From Trichoderma breve (taxonomy: Eukaryota > Ascomycota > Sordariomycetes > Hypocreales > Hypocreaceae), in the NCBI RefSeq assembly GCF_028502605.1, contig NW_026611593.1, positions 930,001 to 994,000 of the forward strand: DNA of 64,000 bases, in the 5' to 3' direction. The position numbers and the translations under genes were made by a program. Each line of letters begins with the position of its first letter. The first letter of the stretch is position 1. Under the pieces are notes generated by a model. That model saw only the letters and a program-made list of their open reading frames with translations, was not told the DNA's origin and made no database searches. Below are positions 1 through 12,121 of the stretch, piece by piece.

Positions 1-9
1 GAGGCTCTC

Positions 10-287
10 CAGCACCTAGACAGGTGGTCATCGAGACAGTTCTCAATTTCTCTGAGCTATGAGTCCGGTCAAAAATGCTGTAGACCCTCACTCCACGTAT
101 TACATACCTACATCGAGGCAGTTCTCTTTCAAGCCTGGGGAGGAACTAAAAATGCTGTGAAGAGGAAGAGGCTTCGGACTAGGTTGTCAATACCTGGAAA
201 CTCAGATCTACAAATCTAAAGAGCCAAACCCCAGAATTGCTGTCGAATTACAGAGCCGCCAATCTAACTGCATTTTACATAGTTCAG
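10..287. repeat. Diverged direct repeat, copy 1
   Basis: This stretch of about 278 bp recurs at 485-748 in the same orientation. Both copies begin with CAGCACCTA, share AATTTCTCTGAG, CCTGGGGAGGA, AAAAATGCTGTGAAGA and ACAAATCTAAAGA, and end near TAGTTC. Each copy also contains two related sub-units ending in AAAAATGCTGT. Many differences between the copies look like C/T or G/A transitions. It encodes nothing I recognise and is probably a remnant of a duplicated, possibly mobile, sequence. The left end may continue outside the window. Confidence 0.75.
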
Positions 288-484
288 TATCTTTTAGGAT
301 CGTGCAAGGAGTTGTGTGCTGTCGCCGTTGCTTTTTTACATTTCATCAGACCAAAGGGCTCAAAGACCACATTGGTACTGCGATGTGCGATTCTTGGATC
401 TGCACATGATTAAGGTGCAGTATTTTAATGACTCCCTTTCATGGTACCTCATCCAGCTTCAAATCTGTTATGATTGGCGGTATG

Positions 485-748
485 CAGCACCTAAACAAGT
501 CATTGGGACAGTGTTCAATTTCTCTGAGCCTTGGATCGAATTAAAAATGCTGTGAAACCCCACTCTTACGTATTACATAGCTATACCAAGACAATTCTCT
601 CACCTGGGGAGGAGTTAAAAATGCTGTGAAGACTTTGAGGGGTAATTGTCGAAACCGGGGAAATCAGATTTACAAATCTAAAGAACCAAAGCCTAGAATT
701 GCTGTTAAATTGTAGAACTGCCAAGCTAACTGCATTTCGCGTAGTTCG
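485..748. repeat. Diverged direct repeat, copy 2
   Basis: This is the second copy of the sequence at 10-287, shorter by small deletions. Where the copies differ, this one mostly carries A or T against G or C in copy 1, for example CTAAACAAG against CTAGACAGG, and GTTAAATTG against GTCGAATTA. That is the direction expected from repeat-induced point mutation, but I have not counted every site. No coding capacity is apparent. Confidence 0.72.
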
Positions 749-2233
749 TGATTTACGGATGTAGCCGTGGTCCCGAAAGCAGACAATAGGCATTTGAGAG
801 CTGGCAATGACTGTATCAATCTATCTCATAGGCCATTCATTAGCTCATGATTTGTAGATGCGGTAGTAGTTGACATCAAAATTCCAACTTGGCTACTTTA
901 CTGCCGCTATTTATATGGTTATATACCTATCCGCAGTCAGTCTGATTGCTCGGAGAGCTGCAAAGAGAAGACACAAGGGGACACGGCTTCCAAGCAAGTC
1001 GTGCCATTAATTCCATCCCCGAAGAAGTACTTATTCTCTCCCACTAATTCTGAATCCCATAATATACACCTCCCAGTCAACTTGGAATATTTGTGGGCGG
1101 TGTCACTGGAAATTGTCTACAGAATATGCAACATCGCCGCATTCAAGGAACCTAGCTCAGAAGCGTATATACTGTCCTTTTGCACTTTTTACTGCCACAA
1201 TATCTTTCCAACTATCAGACATCGTGAAAAAAGATGAGGTGGACTGCGTAATGGCTATATAGCTCAAATTTTAGGGCAATGGACCAGATATGTCGTACAG
1301 CCATTCTGGGGACATGTTACAGTGTAGGGTATTCTCCAGCATCACCATTCGTGTGTGCGGTGTTTCAAAACTACCTTAGTCATACAGACCGTGTCTGCAT
1401 CGGAAGTAACCCTTTTTCAGTTATAAGCATTCTGGGTTCTTATTTTTGGAAGAATACGAAGTGTGTAAAAGTTGGAAGCATTACGTTACGTGTATCACAA
1501 AATGTTGCCAGTGGCTAGCTTTTCAGAGGGAGGCTTCCAACTACACTGGGTCGCATTTCTCCGCCCACTCTCAAATTGTGAGGCGTCCGAACGCCAAAGA
1601 ATACCGATCTAGGGGTTAAGGATTGCACAATGAGTCTTGGTAATTTTTTTGTTCCCATGTCTGCTGTTGGCCGAGTATTCCTGGTAGTCGTCATAGAATC
1701 GCGCACAGTGCCGCTTAATTCCTCGGTGGCTTGTCGTTTCAACCTCGAACGGCATTTTAGGAAATCCGAGCAAGACCGAGCATCCTACTATCGGCGCAAC
1801 ACGATTTGCGAATACCGTTCAAATAACGTGTTTCAAAGGATCGCTATGGCCTCTTCAAGTGGATTATATAAGTGGTGACACCCGGAGTTTAGCAAGTGTT
1901 GTCGCCGTGCTTCAGCCAGACTAACCTCATTTCGTATTTGAGCGATCCATGATTCGGCAGGCTGTCGGCAGCTAATGAACCACGGTACCGGTAGTGCGAT
2001 CCCATTGCTGTTTAAGGGAATTTGAAGTCCGTTCGCTTCATGATGTCTGGAGATCTGATTTCTAAGGGCCGGGGATACGGTCTATCAGCGAGAAGGGAGA
2101 ATCCTGCAGAGAGTTGAGAATAGGGAGAAGAAGGGGTTGATATGAGAGTTGGGAAACGTATAAAGGGAAGACGAATATCGTCCATGTTGGCAATGAAGAA
2201 AGATCAAAGCAACATAGCAAAGACAGACAGTTC
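749..2233. other. Noncoding stretch upstream of the reductase gene
   Basis: Only short ORFs of up to about 80 codons occur here, on both strands, and none resembles a known protein or has a convincing start with splice signals. No tRNA or strong repeat is seen. The last few hundred bases before 2234 presumably contain the promoter of the gene starting at 2307. Confidence 0.5.
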
Positions 2234-2263
2234 TTCACCTTCACCTTCACCTTCACCTTCACC
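2234..2263. repeat. (TTCACC)5 microsatellite
   Basis: Five perfect tandem TTCACC hexamers lie 44 bp upstream of the reductase start codon, directly before a TATA-like sequence. On this position they belong to the promoter or untranslated leader. Confidence 0.95.
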
Positions 2264-2270
2264 TTATATA
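2264..2270 (+). promoter_or_regulatory. TATA-like box of the NmrA-like gene
   Basis: TTATATA lies 37 nt upstream of the ATG at 2307, right after the TTCACC repeat. The spacing to the ATG would give a very short leader, so the assignment is tentative. Confidence 0.35.
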
Positions 2271-2306
2271 TCAGATCACCTGGATTTAAAAAAATCAATC
2301 GCCATC

Positions 2307-3419
2307 ATGTCCATCAAGTACGCTAAAGATCAGCCTGCAGACTTCACCAACCGTATTGAGAACGTGGCCATTATTGGAGTAAGCTTACCAGTGTCGTCTT
2401 ACCTTTGATTCTGCTTCATGGATTGCTGATCAAGTTTTCCATAGGCTGGAGGCCAAGTTGGCAAATATATTGCCGAGGAGCTGCTCAAGACCGGAAAGCA
2501 CACTGTTACCGCCATTACCCGTATTGGAAGTAACAGTGGGCTTCCTGCTGGGGTCAAAGTCGTCCAAGTCGACTATGATGACGAAGAGACCATCGTTAAT
2601 GGGCTCAAGGGCCAGCAGTTCCTCTTCATCTCCCTCGCCGTGACAGCTCCTAGAGACACTCAGACCAAAGTCATCGCTGCAGCAGCCAAGGCTGGTGTGT
2701 CGTGGATCATGCCCAACTCGTATGGCGGCGACTTTGCCAACAAGCAACTTCTGACGGACATCATGACCGCTCCCGGTGCCCAAGCTTCCCAAGCCGCTGT
2801 TGATGCCATAGAGACGGCCGGTATGTCTTGGGTATACATGAGTTGCAGCTTCTGGTACGAGTACTCGCTTGCCATGGGTGAACCGTGGTATGGTTTCGAT
2901 ATTCCAAACAAAAAGGTCACCTTTTACGATGACGGCAAGACACGGATTAACACGTCAACCTGGATACAATGCGGTAGGGCGGCGGCACAGCTTCTTAGCC
3001 TCAAGGAGCTGCCTGATGATGAGAATGACCAATCGCCTACTATTTCTCAGTGGCGGAACAAGATCCTTTACATCTCCAGCTTCCTCGTCTCTCAGAGAGA
3101 CATGCTCGACAGCGTGCACCGGGCATTGGGAACAACCGATAGCGACTGGCAGATTGAGTATGAGCCAACAGACGTCCGGTTCAAGCGAGGACAGGAGATC
3201 TTCAAGACCGGCAACATCGTAGGCTTTGGTATGGCCATGTACTCGCGCGTCTTTTATCCCAATGGCGATGGCAACTTTGAGTCCAAGTATGGTCTGGCAA
3301 ATAAGGTGCTAGGACTACCAGAAGAAGACTTTGATGAAGCAACCAAGCTTGCAGTTGAAATGGCCGAAGCTGGATTTGGGCCTCGCCGAATCCAGACGAT
3401 TAGCGCATTGAGACACTGA
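2307..3419 (+). CDS. NmrA-like / isoflavone reductase-like NAD(P)H oxidoreductase (CipA-type)
   Basis: Two exons, 2307-2378 and 2445-3419, separated by a 66-nt intron (GTAAGC...ATAG), give a protein of 348 residues. The exon junction rebuilds the N-terminal Rossmann motif: residues about 21-32 read AIIGAGGQVGK, matching the GxxGxxG dinucleotide-binding signature. Without splicing the motif is broken, which supports the intron. The rest matches the layout of fungal NmrA/PCBER-type proteins: MPNSYGGDF near the usual active-site loop and a C-terminal substrate region (GQEIFKTGNIVGFGM). The family consists of cytosolic NAD(P)H-dependent reductases or redox-sensing relatives. The substrate cannot be told from sequence. 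The ATG at 2307 is the first in-frame start. The gene stands alone, 1.6 kb before the debranching enzyme. Confidence 0.9.
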
Positions 3420-4997
3420 ACAGAGAAAGCGGCTATCCAGCAACCCCCCAACGTGGTCCCAGCGACTGAGCAGTAAGCAAATGCAGTTATCCGATGAGAG
3501 AGCGCGGCTAAGGGGAAACGGAAAGGCTATGAGGGCATGTGTTCGTTAATAGTTGGTAGTTGGGCATCAAGTAGCACAGAGACAGATTGATTGGCGGGAT
3601 TGATTGGATTCGGAGGGGCCCTCGGATGGTGAATGTGGCCTTTTGATAGGTATGATGATGCCCTTAGGTAGATGGTATGAATATACTTGAAGTAGTTGTT
3701 CAAGTCTTTTCCATTTCAATGAACTACCCATGAGAAGACAATGGATCGATATGCCGGATGATACGGAGCAGTGGTATGTATATAAACTTACTAGTGAGAT
3801 GGATATCGCGGACGAGTAGCCTAATTATTTAGTACCTTGATCCATTGCTTAGAGAGGAATTGGAAACCAAGCTATGGATGGATCGTGATTAGGGGCAGAA
3901 TCAGCAGAGGCCATGGTGACGTCATGACTTTTTGGTAGCGGGGTTGAACAAAGGAGCTTCAAAGGTCCTTGATATGAGGTGAGAGAAGTTGCATCGCCGC
4001 AGTCATCTGCAGGGGGTTGAGGATGGGAAAAAGAGAAAATTGCACACGAATTGGATCGGTAGGAAAGGATTTGCAGCGGGATTAGGGCTTGATTGCCAGC
4101 TGTTGCAAGCTCGACACAGGCAAAAGCTTATATGTATAGTGGTTGTAGCTACCGAGTTCCGTAGCCTGCAGCCACTGCGTGGGAATTTTTGATGGATTTC
4201 TTGGAATGAAGAATCAATTAATGCTGTATCACGGTGCTAATGGGCACGCTAGCGGAGATGACAGATTGATGCTGTCTCGTTGCCCGGGCTCATGGCATCA
4301 TAATTGCATGGAGATGACATCCATGCTGCCGTGTTACAAGCATCAACACCATCGCTCGATGCCGTGCATTGCGCAATGCAAGCGCAAAATAAGCTCCGTT
4401 GGACTCGCTCAGTCGACCCGGAAGTACATGGAAAAGGAGCAAATAGAATGGAGACAAATAGTCCGTCAGCAGAAATGGCGCCAAAAGGAAAAAAGAAGCA
4501 ATTCGATCCAGCATTTCCTTGATTGCCGGGTGGTTCCTGGTGCCTTGGAATGGCTCGCCCACGCCACTCGCCCAGCGCCTGCACCGTCTGGGCCAAGTCA
4601 AAACCACCATGACATGACACCAAAATCTGCCGGCCAACCAGCAGCGTCTCTGGCTCGCTTGCGGGAAAAAAAAGAGCAGCTAGAAGGAGAAGCAGTTTGA
4701 TTCGCGTCTGGGATCCTTTTCGTCTTCCGCCCATCGCAGCCCAAAAGGGAGAGTCTTGCAACTGATCAAGCAATCCGGATCTTCCTTGTTTGTTCCTGAT
4801 CTCCCTGCCTTGCGAGGACGGCCTTGGAACTAACAGCACAGCACAGCACAGCAGCACCGCAGCTTACTTAGCTGATCGCCACAGCAGTGCTCGATCCCTG
4901 CAAACCAGCAGCTGCTTAGGTACGCTAAGGCCGCTGTAACGAGCAGCTACAAAACCAGCCGCGGGGCACAGGCTTTGGGCCCCTCTCCTTTCTCACC
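3420..4997. other. Intergenic region between reductase and debranching enzyme
   Basis: No supported gene. ORFs of 173 codons (4179-4700, plus) and 202 codons (4249-4857, minus) overlap each other antiparallel in GC-richer DNA and look like nothing known. They are more likely chance ORFs in the debranching-enzyme promoter. A short tandem CAGCA repeat lies at about 4833-4853. The last 100-200 bases are presumably the 5' leader of the gene at 4998. Confidence 0.55.
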
Positions 4998-7900
4998 ATG
5001 AGCCCAGGAATCATGACGACCACGGAGGTTTATCTGCTGCAGCTCAACGACGACGGCTCGCCCCAGGTCGCGGGAGAGTACATCTATCTCGATCCCACGG
5101 GAGATGACCCTATTACTATCAGATTTGCCATTGAGGGCACCTCGTCCATCTGTCGCAATGGCAGTCTTTGGGTCAACATCCCGCAGCAGGGGGCCGAGTT
5201 TAGGCGGGACAAGTTTCGAGAGTACAAGTAAGCTCACGGTCGATGCCCAAGCAGTTCCCAGCTCGCCATGATTGAGACAGAGGGATCTGCTTCGAGAAAT
5301 TGAGCTGGACTTGGCTAATCAACATCACCATCACCACAGACTGACTCCCGACTTCAACCGCACCCTCGAAATCTCCATCCCCATCTACGAGTCTGGCGTC
5401 TTTGCCTTCTACACCACCTATGCCGAGCTGCCCAAGCTCGATGCCGACGACGTCCCCAAGTCCACCAACGGCCACGAGGATCTGAAGAAGACCCCAGTAT
5501 ACTACATCGATGTTGCTCCCCGCCTCAAGCTGGATGGCAGGCCATTGCCGCTGCCGGCGTTGTCGCTCTTCTCCATCATCAGCAAGCTCATGGGCCGCTT
5601 CCCTGGCGATTGGGAGCGACACCTGCGGGGCATCAGCGAGAGGGGATACAACATGATACACTTTACTCCTCTGCAGGTCCGTGGTGCCTCCAACTCGCCG
5701 TACAGTCTGTATGACCAGTTGGGATGGGATCCCGCCTGTTTCCCCCGGGGCGAGAAGGACATTGAGCAGCTGGTCGAGAGTCTCGAGCAGAAATACTCGC
5801 TGCTGAGCTTGACAGACATTGTCCTCAACCACACCGCGCACAACACAAAATGGCTAGAGGAACATCCTGAGGCCGGCTACAATTTGAAGACAGCTCCCTG
5901 GCTGGAGTCCGCGTATGAGCTCGATACAAAGCTGATGGAGCTTAGTGGCCAGCTTGAGAAGCTGGGACTGCCCGTCGACATCAAGACCACAGAAGATCTC
6001 CTAGAGCTCATGGAAGGAATTAAAAAGCACGTCATTCTCGAACTTCAGCTATGGGAGTACTACGCCATCAATGTCGAGCGAGACGCTGACAGCATTGTCG
6101 AGGCTTGGGTTGGTGGCAAGGCCAGTCCGCCCCAAGTCGGCACTGCTACGTTAAGCGATTTCGAGCATCTCAAGACAGCAGAGCTCAAGGATCAAGTGGA
6201 GTTTATCAAAAAGTTTGCTCTCCAGGGAACAGATCGCCTAGGAGAGCGGTTTCGCCGACGCGTCGAGCCCAATGTTGCCGCTACCTTGCTGTCATTTTCT
6301 CTTGGTCGATACGAGGGAGAAAACACACAGTCTGCCGACAAGGCGGCCGGTAAGGCCAAGTTGATCGAGGTCTTGGATGCTATAAACGTTGCGTTCTATG
6401 AAGAGTACGACAAGGATCTTAACCAGATTCTAGAACAACTCTTCAACCGTATCAAGTATGTTCGCCTTGATGATCACGGTCCTAAGCTGGGTCCGATTAA
6501 TGAGGCCAACCCTATTATTGAGACATACTTTTCCCGACTGCCAGTCAATGAGACAACAAAGAACCTTACCCCTGGAGAGAGAGCATTGGCTAACAATGGC
6601 TGGGTATGGGGAGGCAACGCATTGGTGGATAATGCCGGGCCCGACTCTCGTGTATACCTGAAGCGAGAAGTTATTGTCTGGGGAGACTGTGTCAAGTTGC
6701 GATACGGATCTGGCCCGGAGGACAGCCCGTGGCTGTGGGAGCATATGACAAAGTATGCCCAGATGCTGGCCAAGTATTTTGCAGGATTCCGCATCGACAA
6801 CTGCCACTCCACCCCAATCCATGTCGCAGAGCACATCTTGGACGAGGCCAGAAGGGTTAACCCTAACCTCTATGTTGTTGCCGAGCTCTTCACCGGGTCT
6901 GAAGAAATGGATTATGTCTTTGTGAAGCGGCTCGGCATCAGCTCACTTATCCGCGAAGCCATGCAAGCATGGAGCACAGGAGAGCTGAGCAGACTTGTTC
7001 ACAGGCACGGCGGCCGTCCCATCGGTAGCTTTGAGGTTGACGACATCTCCAAGTCAGATGTTAGTACACCATCGAGCTCAAAGGCCCCGGATCTTACAAG
7101 GGAGATTATTCGGAGGATACGACCATCGCCTGTCCACGCCTTGTTCATGGACTGCACCCATGACAACGAGCCACCTGCCCAGAAGCGTGACGCGCGAGAC
7201 ACACTGCCCAATGCCGCTCTTGTCAACATGTGCTCCAGTGCCACGGGAAGTGTCATGGGGTACGATGAAATATACCCTAGATTGGTTGATCTCGTCAATG
7301 AGAAGCGTTTGTACACATCTGAAGCCTCAAGGACCTCGCAGATCAAGGTCGGAAGGGGCAAGGGCGGCATTGCTAGTATTAAAAAGCTCTTGAACCAGAT
7401 TCATACCATCATGGGCAAAGATGGCTACAACGAGACTCACATCCATCATGAGGGAGAATACATCACCGTGCACAGAGTGCATCCCGAGTCTAGAAAGGGT
7501 TACTTCCTCATTGCTCACACTGCGTTCCCTGGATATGGCAATGGAAGAGGAGAATTCAAACCCGTGGTTCTGACGGGAACCCGAGCCAACCACCTGGGCA
7601 GCTGGATGCTCGAGGTCGATGACAGAGACGAAACTGTCAAGGCCGTGCAAGACGATACCAAGTTTCTTCGAGGTATCCCCAGCCAGGTAGTAGATGTACC
7701 TGGAATCAAGATGGAATTCCATGGCCAAGACACAATCATCTCCGTTCGGGACAAGTTCCCGCCCGGCAGCATTGCTCTTTTCGATACCTGGATCCCTACT
7801 GCAGAGCACTCTACGGGCTTGGACAACTACGTCACCTCAAGCGCCAAGGCAGCTTGGGCCAACCTGAACCTCATTGACCTCAACTTTTTGCTCTACCGGT

Positions 7901-9872
7901 GTGAGGCAGAAGAGAGAGACGCCAGCGATGGCCAGGACGGGGTATATGATATTCCCGGCCATGGAAAGCTCGTCTATGCTGGATTGCAAGGATGGTGGAG
8001 TATCCTCGAAGGGGTGATCAACGACAACAACCTTGGACATCCAATTTGTCAAAACCTGCGAGACGGCCCCTGGGCACTCGACTACATTGTGGGCCGTATT
8101 CAGAAGCAAAGCCATGCGCCAGGCAGTGAAGGTCTTGCTGGGCCAGCAGCGTGGCTTCGAGAGCGGTTTGAGGCCATCAGGGCCATTCCTAGCTTCCTGC
8201 TGCCAAGGTACTTTGCTCTTGCCATTCGCACCGCGTACAGAGCAAGCGTTGATCGTGCTTATGAACTTATGAATGAACACGTTGCCAAGGGCCAGTGGTT
8301 CCTCGGAAGTCTTGCCATGGTCAGCGTGCAGCAAACTGGGCTAGTGAAGTCGGCCTCTCTTTGGCCAGACAAGCAGGTACCGTCTATTGCTGCTGGCCTG
8401 CCGCATTTCGCAGTGCAGTGGGCTAGATGCTGGGGCCGAGACGTCTTCATCTCTATCCGTGGACTCTATCTTGGCACCAGTCGTTTTGCAGAGGCAAAGG
8501 AGCACATTCTTGCATTTGCCAGCGTTCTCAAACACGGTATGATTCCCAATCTCTTGAGCAGCGGCGCTGCACCGCGGTACAACTCGCGAGATTCGGTGTG
8601 GTTTTTCCTCCAGACGATCCAGGATTATACCCGATTTGCACCAGAAGGGCTTGATTTCCTCAAGACAAAAGTCCGGCGTCGTTTCCTGCCATATGATGAT
8701 ACTTGGTTCCCGGTGGATGATAAGCGGACATATTCTACTGAGAGCACAATCGAAGAAATCATCCAAGAGGCTCTCCAGAGACATGCTTCGGGAATGAAGT
8801 ATCGTGAGGCGAATGCAGGACCCCAGATCGACTCGCAGATGAAAGATGAAGGCTTCAACCAGGACATCAAGGTCGACTGGAGTAATGGAATCATCTTTGG
8901 CGGTAACCAGTTCAACTGTGGTACATGGATGGACAAGATGGGAGAGAGTGAAAAGGCCGGATCAAAGGGCGTCCCCGGAACTCCGCGTGACGGTGCCGCC
9001 ATCGAGATTACAGGCCTGCTCTACAGCACGCTCAGATGGGTAGAACAACTCCACAAGCAAGGAAAGTTTGCACAGTCCGGCGTCAAGACTGCAGAGGACA
9101 AGGCCGTCTCATGGACGGAGTGGGCTGATCTCCTCAAGGCCAACTTTGAGAAATGCTACTACGTACCGCTCTCAGCTGAGGAAGATGCAAAATACGACGT
9201 TAACCCCAGCGTTATCGCTCGCCGGGGCATGTACAAGGATCTGTACAAGTCTGGAAAGGAGTACGAAGACTACCAGCTGCGACCAAACTTTGCGATCGCC
9301 ATGACGGTAGCGACAGATCTGTTCGATCCCAAGCATGCCTGGCAGGCTCTATGTCTTGCAGATTCGACGATCCGCGGGCCCACTGGCATGGCGACTCTGG
9401 ACCCTGCAGACAAGGATTACCGCCCGTACTACCGCAACAGCGAGGACAGCCACGACTTTGCGACAAGCAAAGGTCGAAACTACCACCAGGGTCCCGAGTG
9501 GCTGTGGCCAACGGGCTTCTTCCTCCGCGCGCTGCTGAAGTTTGATCTTCAGCGGAGAACGACGGCTGAGGGCAGGATTGAAGCATTCCAGCAGGTGACT
9601 AGGAGGCTGGCTGAGTGCAAGCGGGCCATTAAAGAGAGTCCGTGGGCGGGCCTGACGGAGCTTACCCAGAAGAATGGAGAGTTTTGCGGCGATTCTGTGA
9701 GTGTTATACCTGTCTTCTTCTTCTTCTTCTTCTTCTTCTTGTATATCATCAAGCCTTTTGGTAACATGCTAACCTATTTATTTTCCAGAGCCCGACACAG
9801 GCATGGTCTGCTGGCTGTCTTATTGATCTGTACATGGACGCCATGGAGGAGCAGGAAAGCTTGAAGAAATGA
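4998..9872 (+). CDS. GDB1: Glycogen debranching enzyme (4-alpha-glucanotransferase / amylo-alpha-1,6-glucosidase)
   Basis: This bifunctional cytosolic enzyme removes branches during glycogen breakdown: it moves a maltotriosyl unit, then hydrolyses the remaining alpha-1,6-linked glucose. Three exons, 4998-5227, 5340-9696 and 9789-9872, give 1556 residues, close to the roughly 1530 of the yeast enzyme. The N-terminal GH13-type transferase half shows AGFRIDNCHS (nucleophile D563), VVAELF (acid/base E592) and FMDCTHDNEP (D685). The C-terminal GH133 glucosidase half shows CWGRDVF (about 1107-1113), FNCGTWMDKMGES (D1275) and HQGPEWLWPTG (E1463). D1275 and E1463 as catalytic acids is an inference. 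Intron 1 (112 nt) has GTAAGC, GGCTAAT and CAG. The last intron (92 nt) has GTGAGT, GCTAAC and CAG, and joins to SPTQAWSAG and a stop at 9872. The many antisense ORFs inside the gene are shadows. Confidence 0.97.
9713..9740. repeat. (TTC)n microsatellite in the last GDB1 intron
   Basis: About nine TTC units form the polypyrimidine part of the 92-nt terminal intron of the debranching gene, upstream of its GCTAAC branch point. Length change would alter intron length but not the coding sequence. If the intron were retained, translation would run through a poly-Phe stretch. Confidence 0.93.
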
Positions 9873-10590
9873 GAGATGCTTTACGTACGACATGACAAAT
9901 TCACGAGTAAATGATATTAGCATGATGTAAAAGGGAAGGCATTGTCGGGGAAGGGCGCATTACACATGGTTAATTTGCAAGTTGAGCTGAAAGAAGAAGA
10001 AGAAAAGAAGGTGTTTTTATTTGTTTCTCTCGAGTTCCAAGGAATGTACCACCCCCTTTTTTTTGCTCTAAGAAAAAATGAACAGGTAGAGCCACCGTGA
10101 CAAATGCTGTGACAGACATGTCTCTGTTCCATAAACCCCCACACACTTCTTCTTCTCTTCTCCCAGATGAACTTTGATGTCGGAAAAATGATGATATGTC
10201 GCGTTTGCCCAAAAAATCTCTAATTTCTCCCTCCCTCCACTCCTTTCCTTGTGTAAGAAAAAAATGGACAAGAAATATCCCAACACAAAAAACAGAGCCA
10301 ACGCCAGAATCCAAAAAAAAGAGGGGACTAGTAATAAAAAAAATTTGTATAATTGAAAAAAAGATGTCGACAAGGAGCGCCTGTTGAATGAGGAGTGCGT
10401 GCTGGCGTGAATGAGAAATGGTCGTTTCGGGGGCGGCGGCATCTGTCAAGAGGACGAAGTTGAAAAAGAAAAGTGTCGTAGTGCTCGTCTTGAATTAGGC
10501 TGCTAGTATATTTCTCATCGCTCTTTTTCTCTCTCCCTCTTTCCTTCTCTTTTCTTCATATTTTCCTTGTAAGATCGTTTCTTGTTTCTC
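9873..10590. other. Convergent 3' flanks of GDB1 and the Cys-rich membrane protein gene
   Basis: The two genes point toward each other across about 720 bp. The stretch is rich in A and T runs and holds no convincing gene; ORFs of 159 and 124 codons on the minus strand are low-complexity Phe/Ser/Leu translations of A/G-rich DNA. It should contain both polyadenylation regions. Confidence 0.6.
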
Positions 10591-11412
10591 TCATGACCGG
10601 GAAAAGGGCCACAGCTTGGTCGTCGTGTTGCGCTTCTCCGAGGTTGACGTAAAGTTGGGCAGTTCGGGGGTCGCGTTGGCCTTGTCCTGGTAGGTCATGG
10701 GGATGCCTGGAGCCCCCTCCGAGGGCGGGACGCCGGAGCCCCAGGAGTCGGTGTTGCCGCCGACGGCTTGTCGACGAAGATCGCGGCGGCGGATGTAGCG
10801 GCGGCGCCAGATGCAGGCGCCGATCCAGATGCCAGCGATGCCGACGACGAGGATGACGAGCATAATGACCCATTGGTAATGAGTGGAGATCCTGCATGAG
10901 GAGTCAGTATCAACATGTCAACTTGAGAATTGTCTTTGATGAGACTGGGATATCGCGTACCAATCGCCGCTGGGGGCGTCTGTCCGCTGGGGGATGCCGG
11001 AGCCTGAGGGACTGCCGCTAGAGCTGGAGGATATGGTGCTGGTAGATGAGGGCGCAGCTACGTTCTTGACGTTGCAGACGCTATGATACCAGTTGGTGAT
11101 GGAAGCAAGGCCGTTGGGTTCAGCAGTACAGGCCTGGTCGCAAACGCCGGCAGTCGTGGTGGAAAAGGGCGCAAGGCGAGAGTCGAAGCAAAAGCATGAC
11201 GTGTAGACAGCGGGACTGTTTGTGGGAATAGCGGGAGGGACACAGGCGCCATTGGCATCGTAGAGATGACCACAAGCAGCCGCACAAGCGGGTAGCAGAG
11301 CCCGGTTGCCAAAGGGCACGATGGTGGTGATGGGCGCTTGAGCAGCTGCAGATTGTTAGATTGCGGACCGCTCGGAAGAGGCCGTTTGGGGGAGGGAGAG
11401 AGGCTTACCCAT
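10591..11412 (-). CDS. Cys-rich single-pass membrane protein with sensor-like topology
   Basis: Three exons on the minus strand: 11412-11409 (only ATGG), 11345-10961 and 10891-10591, giving 229 residues. The junctions rebuild MAAQAPITTIVPFG and SGDW-ISTHYQW. The introns are 63 nt (GTAAGC, TCTAAC, CAG) and 69 nt (GTACGC...GCAG). The N-terminal third has eight cysteines (C22, C26, C36, C52, C54, C70, C74, C92), reminiscent of CFEM-like extracellular domains without clearly matching the consensus. A Ser/Thr-rich linker (about 99-120) follows, then one membrane segment (about 137-158, MLVILVVGIAGIWIGA), an RRRYIRRR stop-transfer patch and a cytoplasmic tail. This order resembles Wsc/Mid2-type cell-wall sensors, but no clear signal peptide is visible. 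The function is unknown. Confidence 0.8.
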
Positions 11413-12121
11413 TGTGACGTGATGGAAAGAGGGATATTAAGGCTCAGATGCGGGAGGAGAAGAGGTCAAAAATATGTACGTGAAGTCCGTGACGGCGGCG
11501 AAGGAGAATGAATCGCTGGGGAGAATCTTGACGGCCAGCGCCAAACCAGAAGCAATGGAAGCGAGAGAAGATGTCGATATTTCTGTTGGTTTCAGAAACG
11601 GCGCTTGTTCAAACACCGTGGGTCAACAGGCGCTGTTGCTGGTGCGAGATTGCGAGAAGATGCGCGAGCGAGAGGAAGAAATGTCGGGAAGATAGTCGTC
11701 GAGTCGAGCGATAGCGAAGCAAAGCGAGTCGTATTGCTGTCTTTTGGTTTTCCTTTTTCTTTTCTTATTTTGACTTTTCCGTCTTCGTCTCTGATCGGGA
11801 GTCGCCTGAGAATTTACGAGAGCGGCTGACTTAAGCGAGTGGAGAGGAGTTGGAAGGTTTGCGCAAGTAATTTGGTGGCACCGGCTGAGACGGGAAGACG
11901 GAGTAAAGGGGGGAGAAAATATCGACAAAAGTAGCGAGAGGAAGTCCGACGCTGGCGATGGACGGCGTGTTTGGTGTTTTGGGCGAGAAGAGAGAAGTCG
12001 TGAGAATGGATGGGCGAGGATTTGGCATCGAAGGGGAGAAGAAAAAGAGTGGAGGGAAACTGGAAGGCCGGGCTCTGGAATGGAATGGATGGAGCGTGTC
12101 CAGTGCAGGAGGGACGCTGTG

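Noticed and set aside
4179..4857. Overlapping antiparallel ORFs of 173 and 202 codons upstream of GDB1
   Set aside because: They overlap each other in GC-richer promoter DNA, have unremarkable composition and no recognisable features.
5200..9767. Long antisense and out-of-frame ORFs within GDB1 (for example 5200-5841 and 7837-8334)
   Set aside because: They are frame shadows of a strongly recognisable coding sequence in GC-rich third positions.
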